The notes beneath the pieces were generated by a model. It worked only from the letters and a program-made list of their open reading frames with translations. It searched no databases and was not told the origin of the DNA. Below, piece by piece: positions 44,770-64,000 of a DNA stretch of 64,000 bases (its first letter is position 1; the number at the start of each line of letters is the position of its first letter). The DNA lies in contig JAAOOA010000060.1 in NCBI GenBank assembly GCA_012861695.1, positions 17,894,472-17,958,471 of the forward strand. The letters are read 5' to 3'. The DNA comes from Trematomus loennbergii (lineage: Eukaryota; Chordata; Actinopteri; Perciformes; Nototheniidae). A program made the position numbers and the translations under genes.

Positions 44770-44938
44770 AATTACAACAGTGAGTGTTTTATCCTCTGAA
44801 CACCACACAATGGCGACTGTAACGCAATAACATAGGTACGCTCCTCTGAAATGATTGTCCCCTGCAATTATTATTATCTCTCATCGAGTTCGCTATTCAG
44901 CTTGCTAACGTTAGCTTAAACAAACGTAACTTGCAACG

Positions 44939-45121
44939 TTAGCCTAATCTAAAATGCTCTACTACGGCGTACCTTTCATGTGGCTCGTCTGCGCAGACTC
45001 TCGCATCGTTATTTTTGCAAACTTTGCAGGAGGCTACTCGTGGGCTTGACCCTCGTCTTAGCCATGGCTTGTATTTGTCTGCTGCTAGCCAACGCTCGTT
45101 GAAATGGCAACCTCCTGGCAT
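44939..45121 (-). pseudogene. Zinc-finger first exon of the CAGGGTTC hAT-like element
   Basis: From ATG at 45,121 the minus strand reads MPGGCHFNERWLAADKYKPW, then a basic stretch and SCKVC with C32 and C35. This is the start of a DNA-binding domain found in fish hAT-like proteins (pattern F-N-x-x-W-L ... W-L ... C-x2-C). The expected histidine part is absent because the following sequence diverges (KNNDARVCADEP), either past a splice donor or after decay. The upstream in-frame codons to 45,250 are probably untranslated. Confidence 0.6.
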
Positions 45122-45424
45122 ACTGTCATCTATCACTCTCATCAGAATGCCCAGGTCACACACGTAACAAAAACACTTGCAGGTCACGCGCATAACGCGG
45201 GAAGGCTGGAGCGGAGCTGTTTTATGTAAAAGCGAAGCAATTAAGCACACTTCGACTTCTTTATTTTCTTTTAATCTAAAAAGTGAAGTAAAGCATTTAC
45301 AATTTCAAGCACTTTATCCCAAATTCAAGCACCATTCCCAAAATTCAAGCACTTTTCAAACCTTGAAAACACCTCGTACAATTTCAAGCATTTTCAAGGA
45401 TTTCCAGCACCCGTACGAACCCTG

Positions 45425-45430
45425 TACATT
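45425..45430. repeat. 6-bp target-site duplication TACATT, right copy
   Basis: Matches 39,188-39,193. Confidence 0.7.
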
Positions 45431-45442
45431 GCTTTTAAAATC

Positions 45443-46540
45443 GTGCATTGCGGCTAAACAATCCAATCACCGAGCTTAAACCATAGCTGAGGATCTTGGG
45501 TAATCACTTCAGTGGCTGTGTATTTTTTTTCCGGTTATTTTTATTCAAAATGTAGTTCCTGGCCAAAAAAGCCAGAGATTATAGAATTAAACAAATAAAT
45601 AAAAACAAGGATAATTGTGTGTTATTGTTGAGTAAATAACAGTGTGTTATTCAGAAAATAATAACAAATTAGAAGGAAAAAAATATTTAAAAAAATACAG
45701 ATTTCAGTATTCTGAGGCTCTGAGTAGGGATGCCAGCGATTATTCGATTTTTCGAATATTCGTTACAGTCTCCATAATCGAAAATTATTTTTAAAATTCA
45801 ATTTTATTTATATATTTTTTTATTATTTATGTTTTTCTTTTTTTTCCTGGCTTAGTTTCAACCAAATATAGACTAATGCTAATAATAGTAATAGTATTAA
45901 TAATTGTAAACGGCCATTGGTCACACCACCAGTTTGTTTTACTGTAAACTTGGAGGAAGCCAGGCCCCCCCCCCTCCCCTCCGTCACACGTGCGATTGAT
46001 TTATTGGCGATATACAGAACAGTGAGAACAACACAACTAAAGATGAACAAAGAAGAGTTCCTCGTGGAACTACTTCGAAGTAAAATGCAAGCTCTGCGAC
46101 AATACATTTTCTTCCTCTCTCCCGCGGGGGGGGGGGGGGGGGGGCGGTTGCGGCGGCGAATAATCGATTAATATTCGCCAGGGCTGTCCGATTTTCGAAT
46201 TTGATCATGGTCAGTTTCTGGCATCCCTAGCTCTGAGCCCCATTTATTTTCCTCGCGGACGGCAAAAAAGGTCCGACATTATACGATTTAAAATTAAAAA
46301 CAATAATCATGTCTTGATATTGAGTAAGAAAATGTTTTTATGAACCACACAGCTTCCGGTCTTCCAAGACCCGACCGGACAAAAAGACGTGGTGCAGGCA
46401 CGAAACATACTACCAATAGAAATACATTGCTTTTAAAATCGTTCTGTGTGACTCGAAAAAAAGGGGAAAATCGTGTTGGTGAACACTAATCAATAGATTA
46501 AAGTTGTGACTATAACACGATATGCCGTGAGACTGGGTTG
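45443..46540. repeat. Fam1 right arm, second copy, completing the composite
   Basis: It starts abruptly at TGCATTGCGGCTAAAC, after only 18 bases of the Fam1 phrase TACATTGCTTTTAAAATC, then runs through the whole arm to GTGAGACTGGGTTG. The jump marks a recombination or deletion joint. The arm is itself interrupted at 45,725-46,229. Confidence 0.75.
45725..46229 (+). mobile_element. 505-bp mini-hAT with a partial BED finger
   Basis: Ends TAGGGATGCC and GGCATCCCTA with perfect 8-bp duplications GCTCTGAG (45,717-45,724 and 46,230-46,237), diagnostic of hAT. Subterminal TTCGAATATTCG/CGAATAATCG motifs lie at both ends. Around 46,055-46,105 the plus strand encodes SSWNYFEVKCKLCDNTF, the first half of a BED zinc finger (W, YF, C-x2-C), after which a G run and the right terminus follow. 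It is an internal-deletion derivative of an autonomous hAT that kept the finger exon start. Confidence 0.9.
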
Positions 46541-46547
46541 TACATTT
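46541..46547. repeat. 7-bp target-site duplication TACATTT, right copy
   Basis: Exact match to 36,343-36,349. Confidence 0.85.
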
Positions 46548-54950
<8,403 letters not shown>

Positions 54951-55268
54951 AAGAGGACATTACGTAAGGTGTGCTTTTACACGTGGTGAATCTACTGTTT
55001 ATGCATAATTAAATTAAAGGAGAACCGGTGAATACACGGTGGAGAAATAAAAATGCATATGCTTCCATACAGGACATGTGACAGATCACCGTTAAGGTGC
55101 AATTGAATCCCTGTTCGACATCACTCCTTTTGATTTCAACACATTTTTCCCTACCTGTTACCTTTAAGAGATGTATGCCACATATCTGTTGCAACATGTT
55201 TTCTTCTTTCCATTGGCAGAAGATTTGGAAAGTATTTGTTACCTCTGTGTCCCCGCAAAACTACTAAT

Positions 55269-56807
55269 TTAGTGGGAATGCTGATAACAGCATTCCAACT
55301 ATATGTTATGCTACGGACAAAAAGTGTATTATTCCGCCGGCTTATTTTGGCCCTCTTCTCCTCCCACATTCAACATCGCAGAAACTCCGTTCAAACATCA
55401 AAACGTTCAGCTCGGTCGGGAATCGATGGCTATTACTTTTATCCGTCATAACTTTCATAATTCCAGAGATACATCCCATAATACATCACATTTTTAACCA
55501 TTGAAGTCAATGGAGACATTCTTCAGACTTCAACAAATCTTCATGCGACTTCAACTGCTAACTGTTCATTCATACTTTCACTCAGAAACCTCATTCCAAC
55601 TTTAAAATGTTACACATCTTTCTGACATGTGTAACACAACTTTTAAATCTGATTCTTACTTTTAGATATATTAAACATTGTTCAGACCTTGGTAAAGAGG
55701 CTTTCTTCAGATTTTAACATTAACTAGAGTGCGTGATGTCACAGCTAGAGTGGAGGAAATCTTGAAATTTGCCTTCATATTTTTTTTTAAAACTGCCATA
55801 ATTCCCAAACCCTACATTCCTTAGACATAATTTTTCATGACAAACGTAGGAAAACATCCCGTAGCTTGAAAATGACAAATAATTAAGCAAAAATAATTAA
55901 ACAAAATGCCTCTTGAGGGCATGAAGTGTCAAAAACGTTCAACATGCCTCCATTAAAGCCATTGTAATTTCAGGCTAATATTTCCTCACGGTAGCAGCCG
56001 CACACCTTTAGTTAAACTGCCAAAAAGGCCACATTATTAACCAAAAGTACACAAAAATTACACTTCAGATACTCAACTTCTTGACATGCTTCACATTTTT
56101 GAAATTTCACAGATATCTGTTACGGTTCTTCGACAAAACGTTCACATGTAAGAGGTTTATCTCTCATTCAGAACAATGGAAACCTTCGATCTCTGCACAC
56201 ACGTTGTTAGCTCAACTATAAACACCTGTGTAATGGAACACGATGATGTCATAACACACAGGTGTTGTGTTTGAGCTAACGACGTGGTCACTGGAGTTTA
56301 ACAGACTGTCTGAGCCTATTATTTTCTGTCTGATGGACTTCATACTGACTTCAACATGTTCCACCTATTTTATACATTATTGGTGACACACAGCTGTCGT
56401 TGTTAGCTCAAATATAAACACCTGTGTCATGGAACACGATGATGTCACATTGACAGGTTTGGTAACGGTGCAGCCATCAACGCATCTAACCGTATTATGG
56501 GGTGTCATCAAATGCCGTGCCATGGCGACAGACCACTCGCCATGAAGCACGATGTCGCTGTAAGTCCAATGAACACGGTCCGATCGTCCCCCAAACTTCG
56601 CTTGTATATCACCGGTCCAGCCCTCAACAGCTCTACGTCAATTATGGGGTTTCATCAAATGCCGTTGCCATGGTAACACAAGGCTCGCCATGAAACACGA
56701 TTTTCTCAAACTTCACAGGGTTTGGTAACGATGCAGCCATCAACGCATCTAACCGTATTATGGGGTGTCATCAAATGCCGTTGCCATGGCGACAGATCAT
56801 TCACCAT
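55269..56807 (+). mobile_element. Helentron-like element, copy 2, 3'-truncated
   Basis: From TTAGTGGGAATGCTG with the same end hairpin, it follows copy 1 closely (GTTCAAACATCAAAACGTTC, TTTTTAACCATTGAAGTCAA, CCTCTTGAGGGCATGAAGTG). Central repeats of the GCCATGG type occur near 56,513, 56,662 and 56,780. It differs by a rearranged block at 56,250-56,420 and stops matching at about 56,807, so the 3' hairpin and CTAG end are absent. Confidence 0.75.
56500..56807 (+). repeat. Three ~148-bp-type repeats in Helentron copy 2
   Basis: GCC(G/A)TTGCCATGG...CGCCATGAAACACGAT-type cores at about 56,513, 56,662 and 56,780. The last is partial. Homologous to 11,900-12,565. Confidence 0.7.
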
Positions 56808-57052
56808 CAAGTTAGTTCAAAGGTTTGCAGTTCAAATATTCTGCTGCTTATCCAAGCCTTTTTACTCTCTTTTCTTCTCTCATCACACATTCAAGCCCCC
56901 AGTGTTCATGTATCATTGCAATCTAAATTCTTCACTTTCTTCTTACACATTACATTTCAGCATAGCAGTTTAGCATCAGATTTTCAGCATTTAGCCTCCA
57001 CTTTTATTATGCAGAGAGAACCCTCTCCTGAGATGTATGCAATCGTTATTAA

Positions 57053-58216
57053 CCTGTTACGCACCGCCCCCCGGTACCGGGCGGATAAACGCGTCATTTG
57101 CAGGAAACAACGTCTAAGGAATCTTAATATTTAATAAACCATGAATGTTTTATATCCATGTAACGGGAAGAAACTCAGCTAACTGATCTTTTAAAAAAAA
57201 AAATCTAAAAAAAAAAAACAATGCTAACACTGAGCCTCTGAATTATCCACGAGCGAAAAAATGTAACCTAAAACTGCACCTAAACTCACTCATAACTCCC
57301 TTATTACTTATCCTAGATGCACAGCCAACCCCTCGATTAGCATCTCCTGGAGACACAGAATCTGTGTAAAAAACCTCAACACTCAGTGATAAACATTTGC
57401 GACGCTATAAACGAAAGCGTACATCAGAACATGTGGAGCTAGGTAGCTAGAAACGCTAACATGGCTTACCTTGGTCAAAACTGGTCTTCAATGGCATTAA
57501 AACGATAAAAAAAACAATGCTGCAGTTAATCCATAGGTTAATCCAATGTGCCTGTGTCCTCTTTGAAATGATTTCTGATAATCCATAAGCAATAAAACTG
57601 CTTTTTCGTTTCCAAATGTCAGAACTAGAGATAGGTCCACTCTGATGCTAAAATACATGCGCGAAGCCCCCACCTCTTCTCTTCACAACGTGTGTGTGTG
57701 GGGGACTCCCCCTTCGATTCTATTGGCTCTAACGGTCAGAAAGAGGTGTCAACCATCCAAATCGACCAAGGGGGGCCAGAGATATGGAAAGAAAACCATT
57801 TTCACCCAAATCACCTCAGAGGTGGAGTGGTTTTGGCTAAACCTCTCTAAAAAGGTCAAATGTCAATTGTTTTGCATCAATCTTGATACAGGGTACTTAT
57901 TATATGTTGTAATTTGGATTCCTAAAGCTTTTAGTCTACTAACCCATCATCCAAGGGTAGTTTTCACTATAAGTAAAAAATAATTTTGGACAGACACTAT
58001 AATTTACAGTTTTTTACTATGTAAAATCTGAATTTTCTTTAAAATAAAAACATCTATATTGATTCTGACACTTCTACATCCAACTCAAAGATGTAACCTT
58101 GCTTTGATAAAATAAATTATTCATATAACCCTTTTAGAAGTTAAGTTGTAGTAATTTGTTTTGGGCATGTCATTTTCGAGCCTGAAACATGAAAAACAGG
58201 CTTGGTGCTTAACAGG
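57053..58216. mobile_element. piggyBac-like non-autonomous element
   Basis: TTAA at 57,049-57,052 and 58,217-58,220 flank inverted ends CCTGTTACGCACC and GGTGCTTAACAGG (one mismatch in 13). TTAA targets and CC...GG ends are the hallmark of piggyBac-type transposons. 1,164 bp; the frame at 57,645-57,983 (112 codons) shows no DDD transposase motif. An internal piece of a relative lies at 26,865-26,952. Confidence 0.8.
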
Positions 58217-58220
58217 TTAA

Positions 58221-59551
<1,331 letters not shown>

Positions 59552-59985
59552 GCTCATAGTGTTAGAAATGGTGTAAGATGCTATTTGACTTCAAACCTTT
59601 ATGTTAAGAAATACATATTAGAAAGTTATGCAAGGCAACTGGATCCCTATTACAGTGCCGGCTATCACACTTAATGCATTTTCTCTGTGACATCTGCAAA
59701 GCTTATTTATTTGTAGGTAGGTTACAAAAAAGCTAGAAGGTCAAATAACTGGAGTAGAGCTGGATGTAAGACTTAAACAATAAAATGTGTTTTCTGTGTT
59801 TTCAACTATTTTGAAAACCAGTCACATACTTGATAGTAGACAGAATGTCTTTCGTTTTAAGGTAATAAATAAGAAATGTTCTTATGACACCTCTGTCTCT
59901 AGGAAAGGGTCGTTTTTTACCACAATGTGTAAACTTCAAGTAAGATGCATAAAACACTGCACCAGATATATATAAATAGCTTGTT

Positions 59986-60038
59986 TTTAAGGGTGTTTCA
60001 ACATCCATTCATAGCTGAATGGAGAAAACACCCTTAAA
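59986..60038. other. 53-bp two-stem palindrome
   Basis: The outer stem TTTAAGGGTGTTT (59,986-59,998) pairs with AAACACCCTTAAA (60,026-60,038), and the inner stem TCCATTCA (60,004-60,011) pairs with TGAATGGA (60,016-60,023) around TAGC. It could be a small hairpin RNA, a transposon scar or a cruciform. No further evidence. Confidence 0.8.
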
Positions 60039-63000
60039 CATCTGTTTACATATTCATACTTGTGCCCACTAAAAACACTTACAAGACCTGTCAAGTATAC
60101 GAACAGTAAAAAAGAAATGCAACTTCACTTTGTTGCGTCAGCTAGTTCTCCAAGGTGCCAGATCAGCTGTCATTACCCACGGATGTTGCTTTAGCCTACG
60201 CACCACTATTTCATCATGTATTTGAGATAATGCCCAGATTATGGTGATTGGTTGAAACGTCAGCGGCTGACCTGCCTGGATGCCCTCTGAGGACACCAGA
60301 GGAAAAGGACAGGTTACAGGATGCCAGATCAACAACAGCTGCATGTGTGCCTCAGGGAAATGTACCCAGAAGCACAAAGGACAGAGCGACAGGGTGAAGC
60401 AAGGTCAAAGCACCATAACAAAGCTTGCAGACCCAGATTTTTTGCCTACCCTTTTTCGGTACACGGATGAAAAACTAAATTCAATGTGTGTACATATCTG
60501 GCTCCAGGTTTGACAATACTACATTACTGCCTTAACATGTGGAGTAAAAATGAAACTATGATTTAACAATTCTTCTTAAGATGGTTCAGACACACACTGT
60601 GCTTCAAGTCCAAAGGTGAGTCTATTGCACATACATATACCCGGGCTGAATTAATTCCTCAACATCTTGGGAAGAACACAAGTTATTTTTTTAAAACCTT
60701 GCAGTAACATCTATTGTTTTTATAAAAATGTATATGTACTGTACTCAAGTAGGTGAATCTTTAGGTGAGCATATTCTCAATATGCAGGGAATCAATCCTT
60801 ATGACTTTGTCTAACCCTCGAGTTAATCTAGCACTAGCACAGTTTAACTTTGTCCAATACTTTGGTTTATGACCATAATACTGGAAAGCTGACGCCCCCA
60901 TCCGTTATACTTAGTTTGTAGTGGTAATTAGTAGTATTTAGCTTACTTTATCACTAGTGGATGTAGTGCAAAAGGTCATTTGTTTTCAAGTTAATGTTGC
61001 TATTCAACCATTTTAAATCGTTTTTTAATCCTTTGATCACATACAATCGATATCACCTCTGTTGTGGCATACTGTATGTCTCAGTATTGGGATTTTGCAA
61101 ATCAAACCCACCTGGTTTTGGTAAACTTATTTTAATATTTGGATAAACTCTGCAGTTGGATCAAACACATGACTCTCAGTTATATTTAATTAGTTTTGCT
61201 CCAAATAGACTGGTGGATATTTGTCCATCGACTCAGTGAATTTCACAGTTTATGAGTGGCAGTCGGCAAAGTCTTAGAAGAAATATTAACAGAGAAATGA
61301 AAGTGGGAAGTTGCCGTCACTAAACGCCTGGGGAGAATCCTGGGCTCGACATTGATGCAGTAACATCAAAAGCTTTTATTATTGTTCACACAAACAGATA
61401 CAACATTGACAATGCCACCTGACGAGTAGTACCATGTTCCTCTTTTATTATTGAACCGGTTACCTCATGCATACCACTGAAAGATGCCTTCATGAATTTA
61501 AAATGATTTCCTGGCCCCTCTCTGCTACCTCCTACCAGGCCTGAATTCCTGCATCAGGTGAGTGGAGAGCTTGAGCACAAGACTCACTGAAGCATTTGAA
61601 GTGAAAACCACAAAAATAAATTCCCACATGTACACTTTAATCTTAGACAAACATTTTTTAGTACATAAAATACATGTATTTGCTGATGATGAGAGTGGTT
61701 TTGCTTGGTTTCAGACCACTGAAATATCTTTCTCATGTACAAAACGTTCTTCAGCTAAATATTTTTAAAATGTCTAGCATCTCACCGGTTTTTAACATTG
61801 TTTGAAGCAATCCCATCAGTGCATTCAAAACGGATTTACAAGTGCACAGACACTTTCAAATTGCCTTTCTATACTTTAAACATCATAATGTATGTTTATT
61901 TTTCTGACATGGTGTAATTGTTATTCAATGACTGTAACTAACCCTATTACAGTTAGGGAAATAAATAGGCAAAAGCCAGACATGCTATACGCTCACCAAC
62001 CCCTCACTATAACAGTTCACCTTGTTACATACACCGCAAACTACATCCAGCATTGGATCTACATTTTGAGCCGTGGTCATAATTCCCGCCATACAGATAC
62101 TCGGCTGCTGTAAATGAGGATGAACTAAAGAAAAGAAAAGGCAGCAACACCTGCCCTATAAAGACTGTAGAGGTAGAAAGCTGATTCCCCGTAAGGCCTA
62201 TTTTACTGTCTGTCCTTATTTGTCAGAATAAAATCCTTTCCTGGTGATGTTAACAATATATGTCTATTGAGCTTTCACTGCCTCCACATATTTTATGGTT
62301 TAGGTTGAAATAGTGTAAGCAGAGCTGCTATGGGCGCCATGGGTGTGCTGCAACCATGACATTTAAAGGGCTCATAGAAATATATCTAAACAGGTTACAA
62401 GCCTTCCTGATTAAGTTATTATCGTTTAAGACAGCTTTTTATTAACAGCAGAGTCCTACAAGAAGATGGAAAGATGTGCTTCCCATTTATGCTCCAGTAC
62501 CCTGATGGCTGTTAAGGAAGCATGGCAAACCATATGAATCAGTATTCAATGTTGTGTAGCTACAAAAAAACTGCAGATCAGGAGAAAAAGCTCTTGATAT
62601 ACCGTGTATGAGGAGAAGACAATTTTATTACGAATTGAGCTCACAACATGGATGCTTGTCTCACAGCAGTTGAAAGACTATTCCTGGGTCACACAGAAAG
62701 CAATATAAAATCACACTTTTACATACAGACCTGCCTCCCTTTACAATGTCACATTAAAGTTGCACTTTGTAGAAATGCTGAATCAGTCATTACACTAGAC
62801 TAAAAACGTGCAACTACCCTGCGAAAACATTTCCTATAGGGTTCTTCCGTTTAGAAATCTGCTGTTTGTACAGTTAATATTTAAGGAGGTTGTGTGGTCT
62901 AAATGCGCGTCCCCATGGCTTCACAGACCTTACAGTCCTGCATGTACACCATTAAAGTGAACACTGTTTTGCTATGCTTTGTATTAATTAAAATCAATCT

Positions 63001-63587
63001 AGTGCAATTAAACCAAATCTAATCTATTTATGAAACATCATAACTTTGAAGGTAATCTTGAATGTACTACACATGAGTTTCCTTCAAGCATTAATGTGTT
63101 CATGTTAGGAACTATAAAAGGACTGTGATGATGTGTTATAAATGAAAGTGACTTTTTTCTGATGGCGTTGAATGGGGAAAGTATCAAATGTCTGAGTGTA
63201 TATGGTTCTGTGGTAATATCTTTCACACTTTCACACATTACTATTACCTTACATGAGTAAGGTAATAATAATGTATTGCGTCAGTAGCTTAACCCTGCCC
63301 TATAACATCATAAGCAAGTCTTTTCCGACAATCATTTTGAACCTCTGAACAGATATCTCTCCTGGTATTTACACTCGTTAGCCTGAAGGTTAGGCCCTGA
63401 AACCCTCTGTACCATCATTTATCTTTTCTGTCTGAATACGCTGGCTAATTGGTCTACTAATCTATTCGTTCACCCACTGATGCATTAGGAAAGGGAAAGG
63501 GGGTGATGTATTAGGTACACTGGCTTTTGTATACATTATAAATACAAAAAGTGAGAATGAAGTAAGGGATAATGCTTAGGGTTAGGG
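60039..63587. other. Unassigned sequence, no gene seen
   Basis: AT-rich with chance frames. I see nothing more. Confidence 0.45.
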
Positions 63588-64000
63588 CAGGGGTCTGCAA
63601 CCTTTTTGACCAAAAGAGCCATTTTGCCCCCTTTTCCACCAATTTTATTTGACTGGAGCCGCAAAACATATTTGATAGCTTGATAGCTTAAAAAGTTGTA
63701 TATATTGTTACATCATAGACAAAAACTACAGTTTTTTTGCATGTATTATGTATTACATTATAGAAAACTGTTTACCTCCAATAATAAACAAAGAACTCTT
63801 ATAAGGAGAATAAAAAAAAATGGTAACACTTTATTTTGATAGTCCATAGTTAACACTCTATAAGTCATCAGTTGACATTCAACAACACTGTTTCAACAGA
63901 CAAGTAACATGCATTCAACTAACTGCCAGTAGAATATAAGGTACATCTCAAGTGTTGATCTATAGATTTTACAAAAAGTCTCTGTTGACTGTCAACATGT
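63588..64000 (+). mobile_element. hAT (Charlie-like) element, left end, runs off the window
   Basis: CAGGGGTCTGCAACC followed by AAAAGAGCCATTTTGCCCCC and GGAGCCGCAAAACAT is the known start of a vertebrate hAT family (GGTCNGCAACC, AAGAGCCATTTTG, AGCCGCA). The other end and duplication lie beyond 64,000. Confidence 0.7.

Larger units (their letters stand above)
39194..45424 (-). mobile_element. hAT-like transposon with CAGGGTTC ends, heavily nested
   Basis: The left end CAGGGTTCTTACACC and the right end GTACGAACCCTG are inverted. Both subterminal regions are filled with TTCAAGCAC and TTTTCAAG motifs in opposite orientation, the usual look of this fish element. A 6-bp TACATT duplication flanks it. 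A zinc-finger-type first exon lies near the right end on the minus strand, giving the orientation. The middle is taken up by other insertions, and no catalytic domain remains. Confidence 0.75.
36350..46540. mobile_element. 10.2-kb nested composite bounded by Fam1 ends
   Basis: It starts CAACCCAGTCTCACGGC and ends with the complement, flanked by TACATTT duplications. Between them lie a Fam1 body (36,350-39,193), a hAT-like element (39,194-45,424) carrying a MITE, a Fam1 fragment, the Fam2 palindrome and a third Fam1 piece, and then a right Fam1 arm (45,425-46,540) containing a mini-hAT. There are two right-arm copies (38,690-39,193 and 45,443-46,540) for one left arm, so recombination or partial duplication took part as well as nesting. 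Confidence 0.8.

Noticed and set aside
44939..45250. Whole 103-codon frame as a gene.
   Set aside because: Only the part from 45,121 resembles a transposon finger exon; the upstream codons look untranslated.
63574..63587. TTAGGGTTAGGG telomere-like string.
   Set aside because: Only two units, next to a hAT end; chance is sufficient.

Overview
The window looks like eukaryotic, very probably teleost fish, intergenic or intronic DNA. The reasons are AT-rich background, long pure TG/CA microsatellites, no compact operon-like coding, and dense remains of element classes that co-occur in fish: DIRS-like tyrosine-recombinase retrotransposons, L2/Rex/CR1-type LINEs, several hAT types, piggyBac-like and Helentron-like elements. 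I could not recognise any complete host protein-coding gene, tRNA or rRNA. Almost every open frame is short and unsupported. Those with recognisable protein similarity all belong to transposable elements, and all are broken.

Layout. (1) 1-10.2 kb is mostly unassigned sequence with a LINE remnant at the left edge and one complete hAT-like element (2,960-3,981) carrying a broken CGGBP1-like zinc finger. (2) 10.2-26.8 kb is a transposon graveyard. A hAT element with a perfect 8-bp target duplication (10,463-13,028) has its BED finger split by a Helentron-like element (10,853-12,602). A 45-bp tandem array lies on both sides of a 7-kb block made of a LINE (14.15-17.98 kb, itself hit by two DNA transposons) joined to a DIRS-like element (17.98-21.38 kb) whose RT region is replaced by a tandem array. 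Next come a long-inverted-repeat element, here called Fam1 (21,444-23,059), an array of degenerate modules, and a second LINE (24.24-26.44 kb) interrupted by an oppositely oriented L2 tail. (3) 26.9-36.3 kb is mostly unassigned, with one inverted-repeat MITE and two LINE/SINE tail scraps. (4) 36,350-46,540 is a 10.2-kb nested composite bounded by Fam1 ends and a 7-bp target duplication. It holds a 6.2-kb hAT-like element, a 2.9-kb near-palindromic element (Fam2), more Fam1 pieces and a 505-bp BED-containing mini-hAT. (5) 46.5-64 kb is mostly unassigned, with a second Helentron-like copy (55.27-56.81 kb), a piggyBac-like element (57,053-58,216), two long TG tracts, a hairpin, and the start of another hAT at the right edge.

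How the parts relate. Most boundaries were set by terminal inverted repeats plus target-site duplications read directly from the sequence. Several nestings were confirmed because the interrupted reading frame or host repeat resumes on the other side. This gives a relative insertion order: hAT before Helentron; Fam1 before the 6-bp-TSD hAT; Fam1 fragment before Fam2; LINE before the DNA transposons and the L2 tail. The least familiar structures are the Fam1/Fam2 long-inverted-repeat elements and the DINE-like Helentron relative with ~148-bp internal repeats. Family names are from memory of such elements; no database search was possible.
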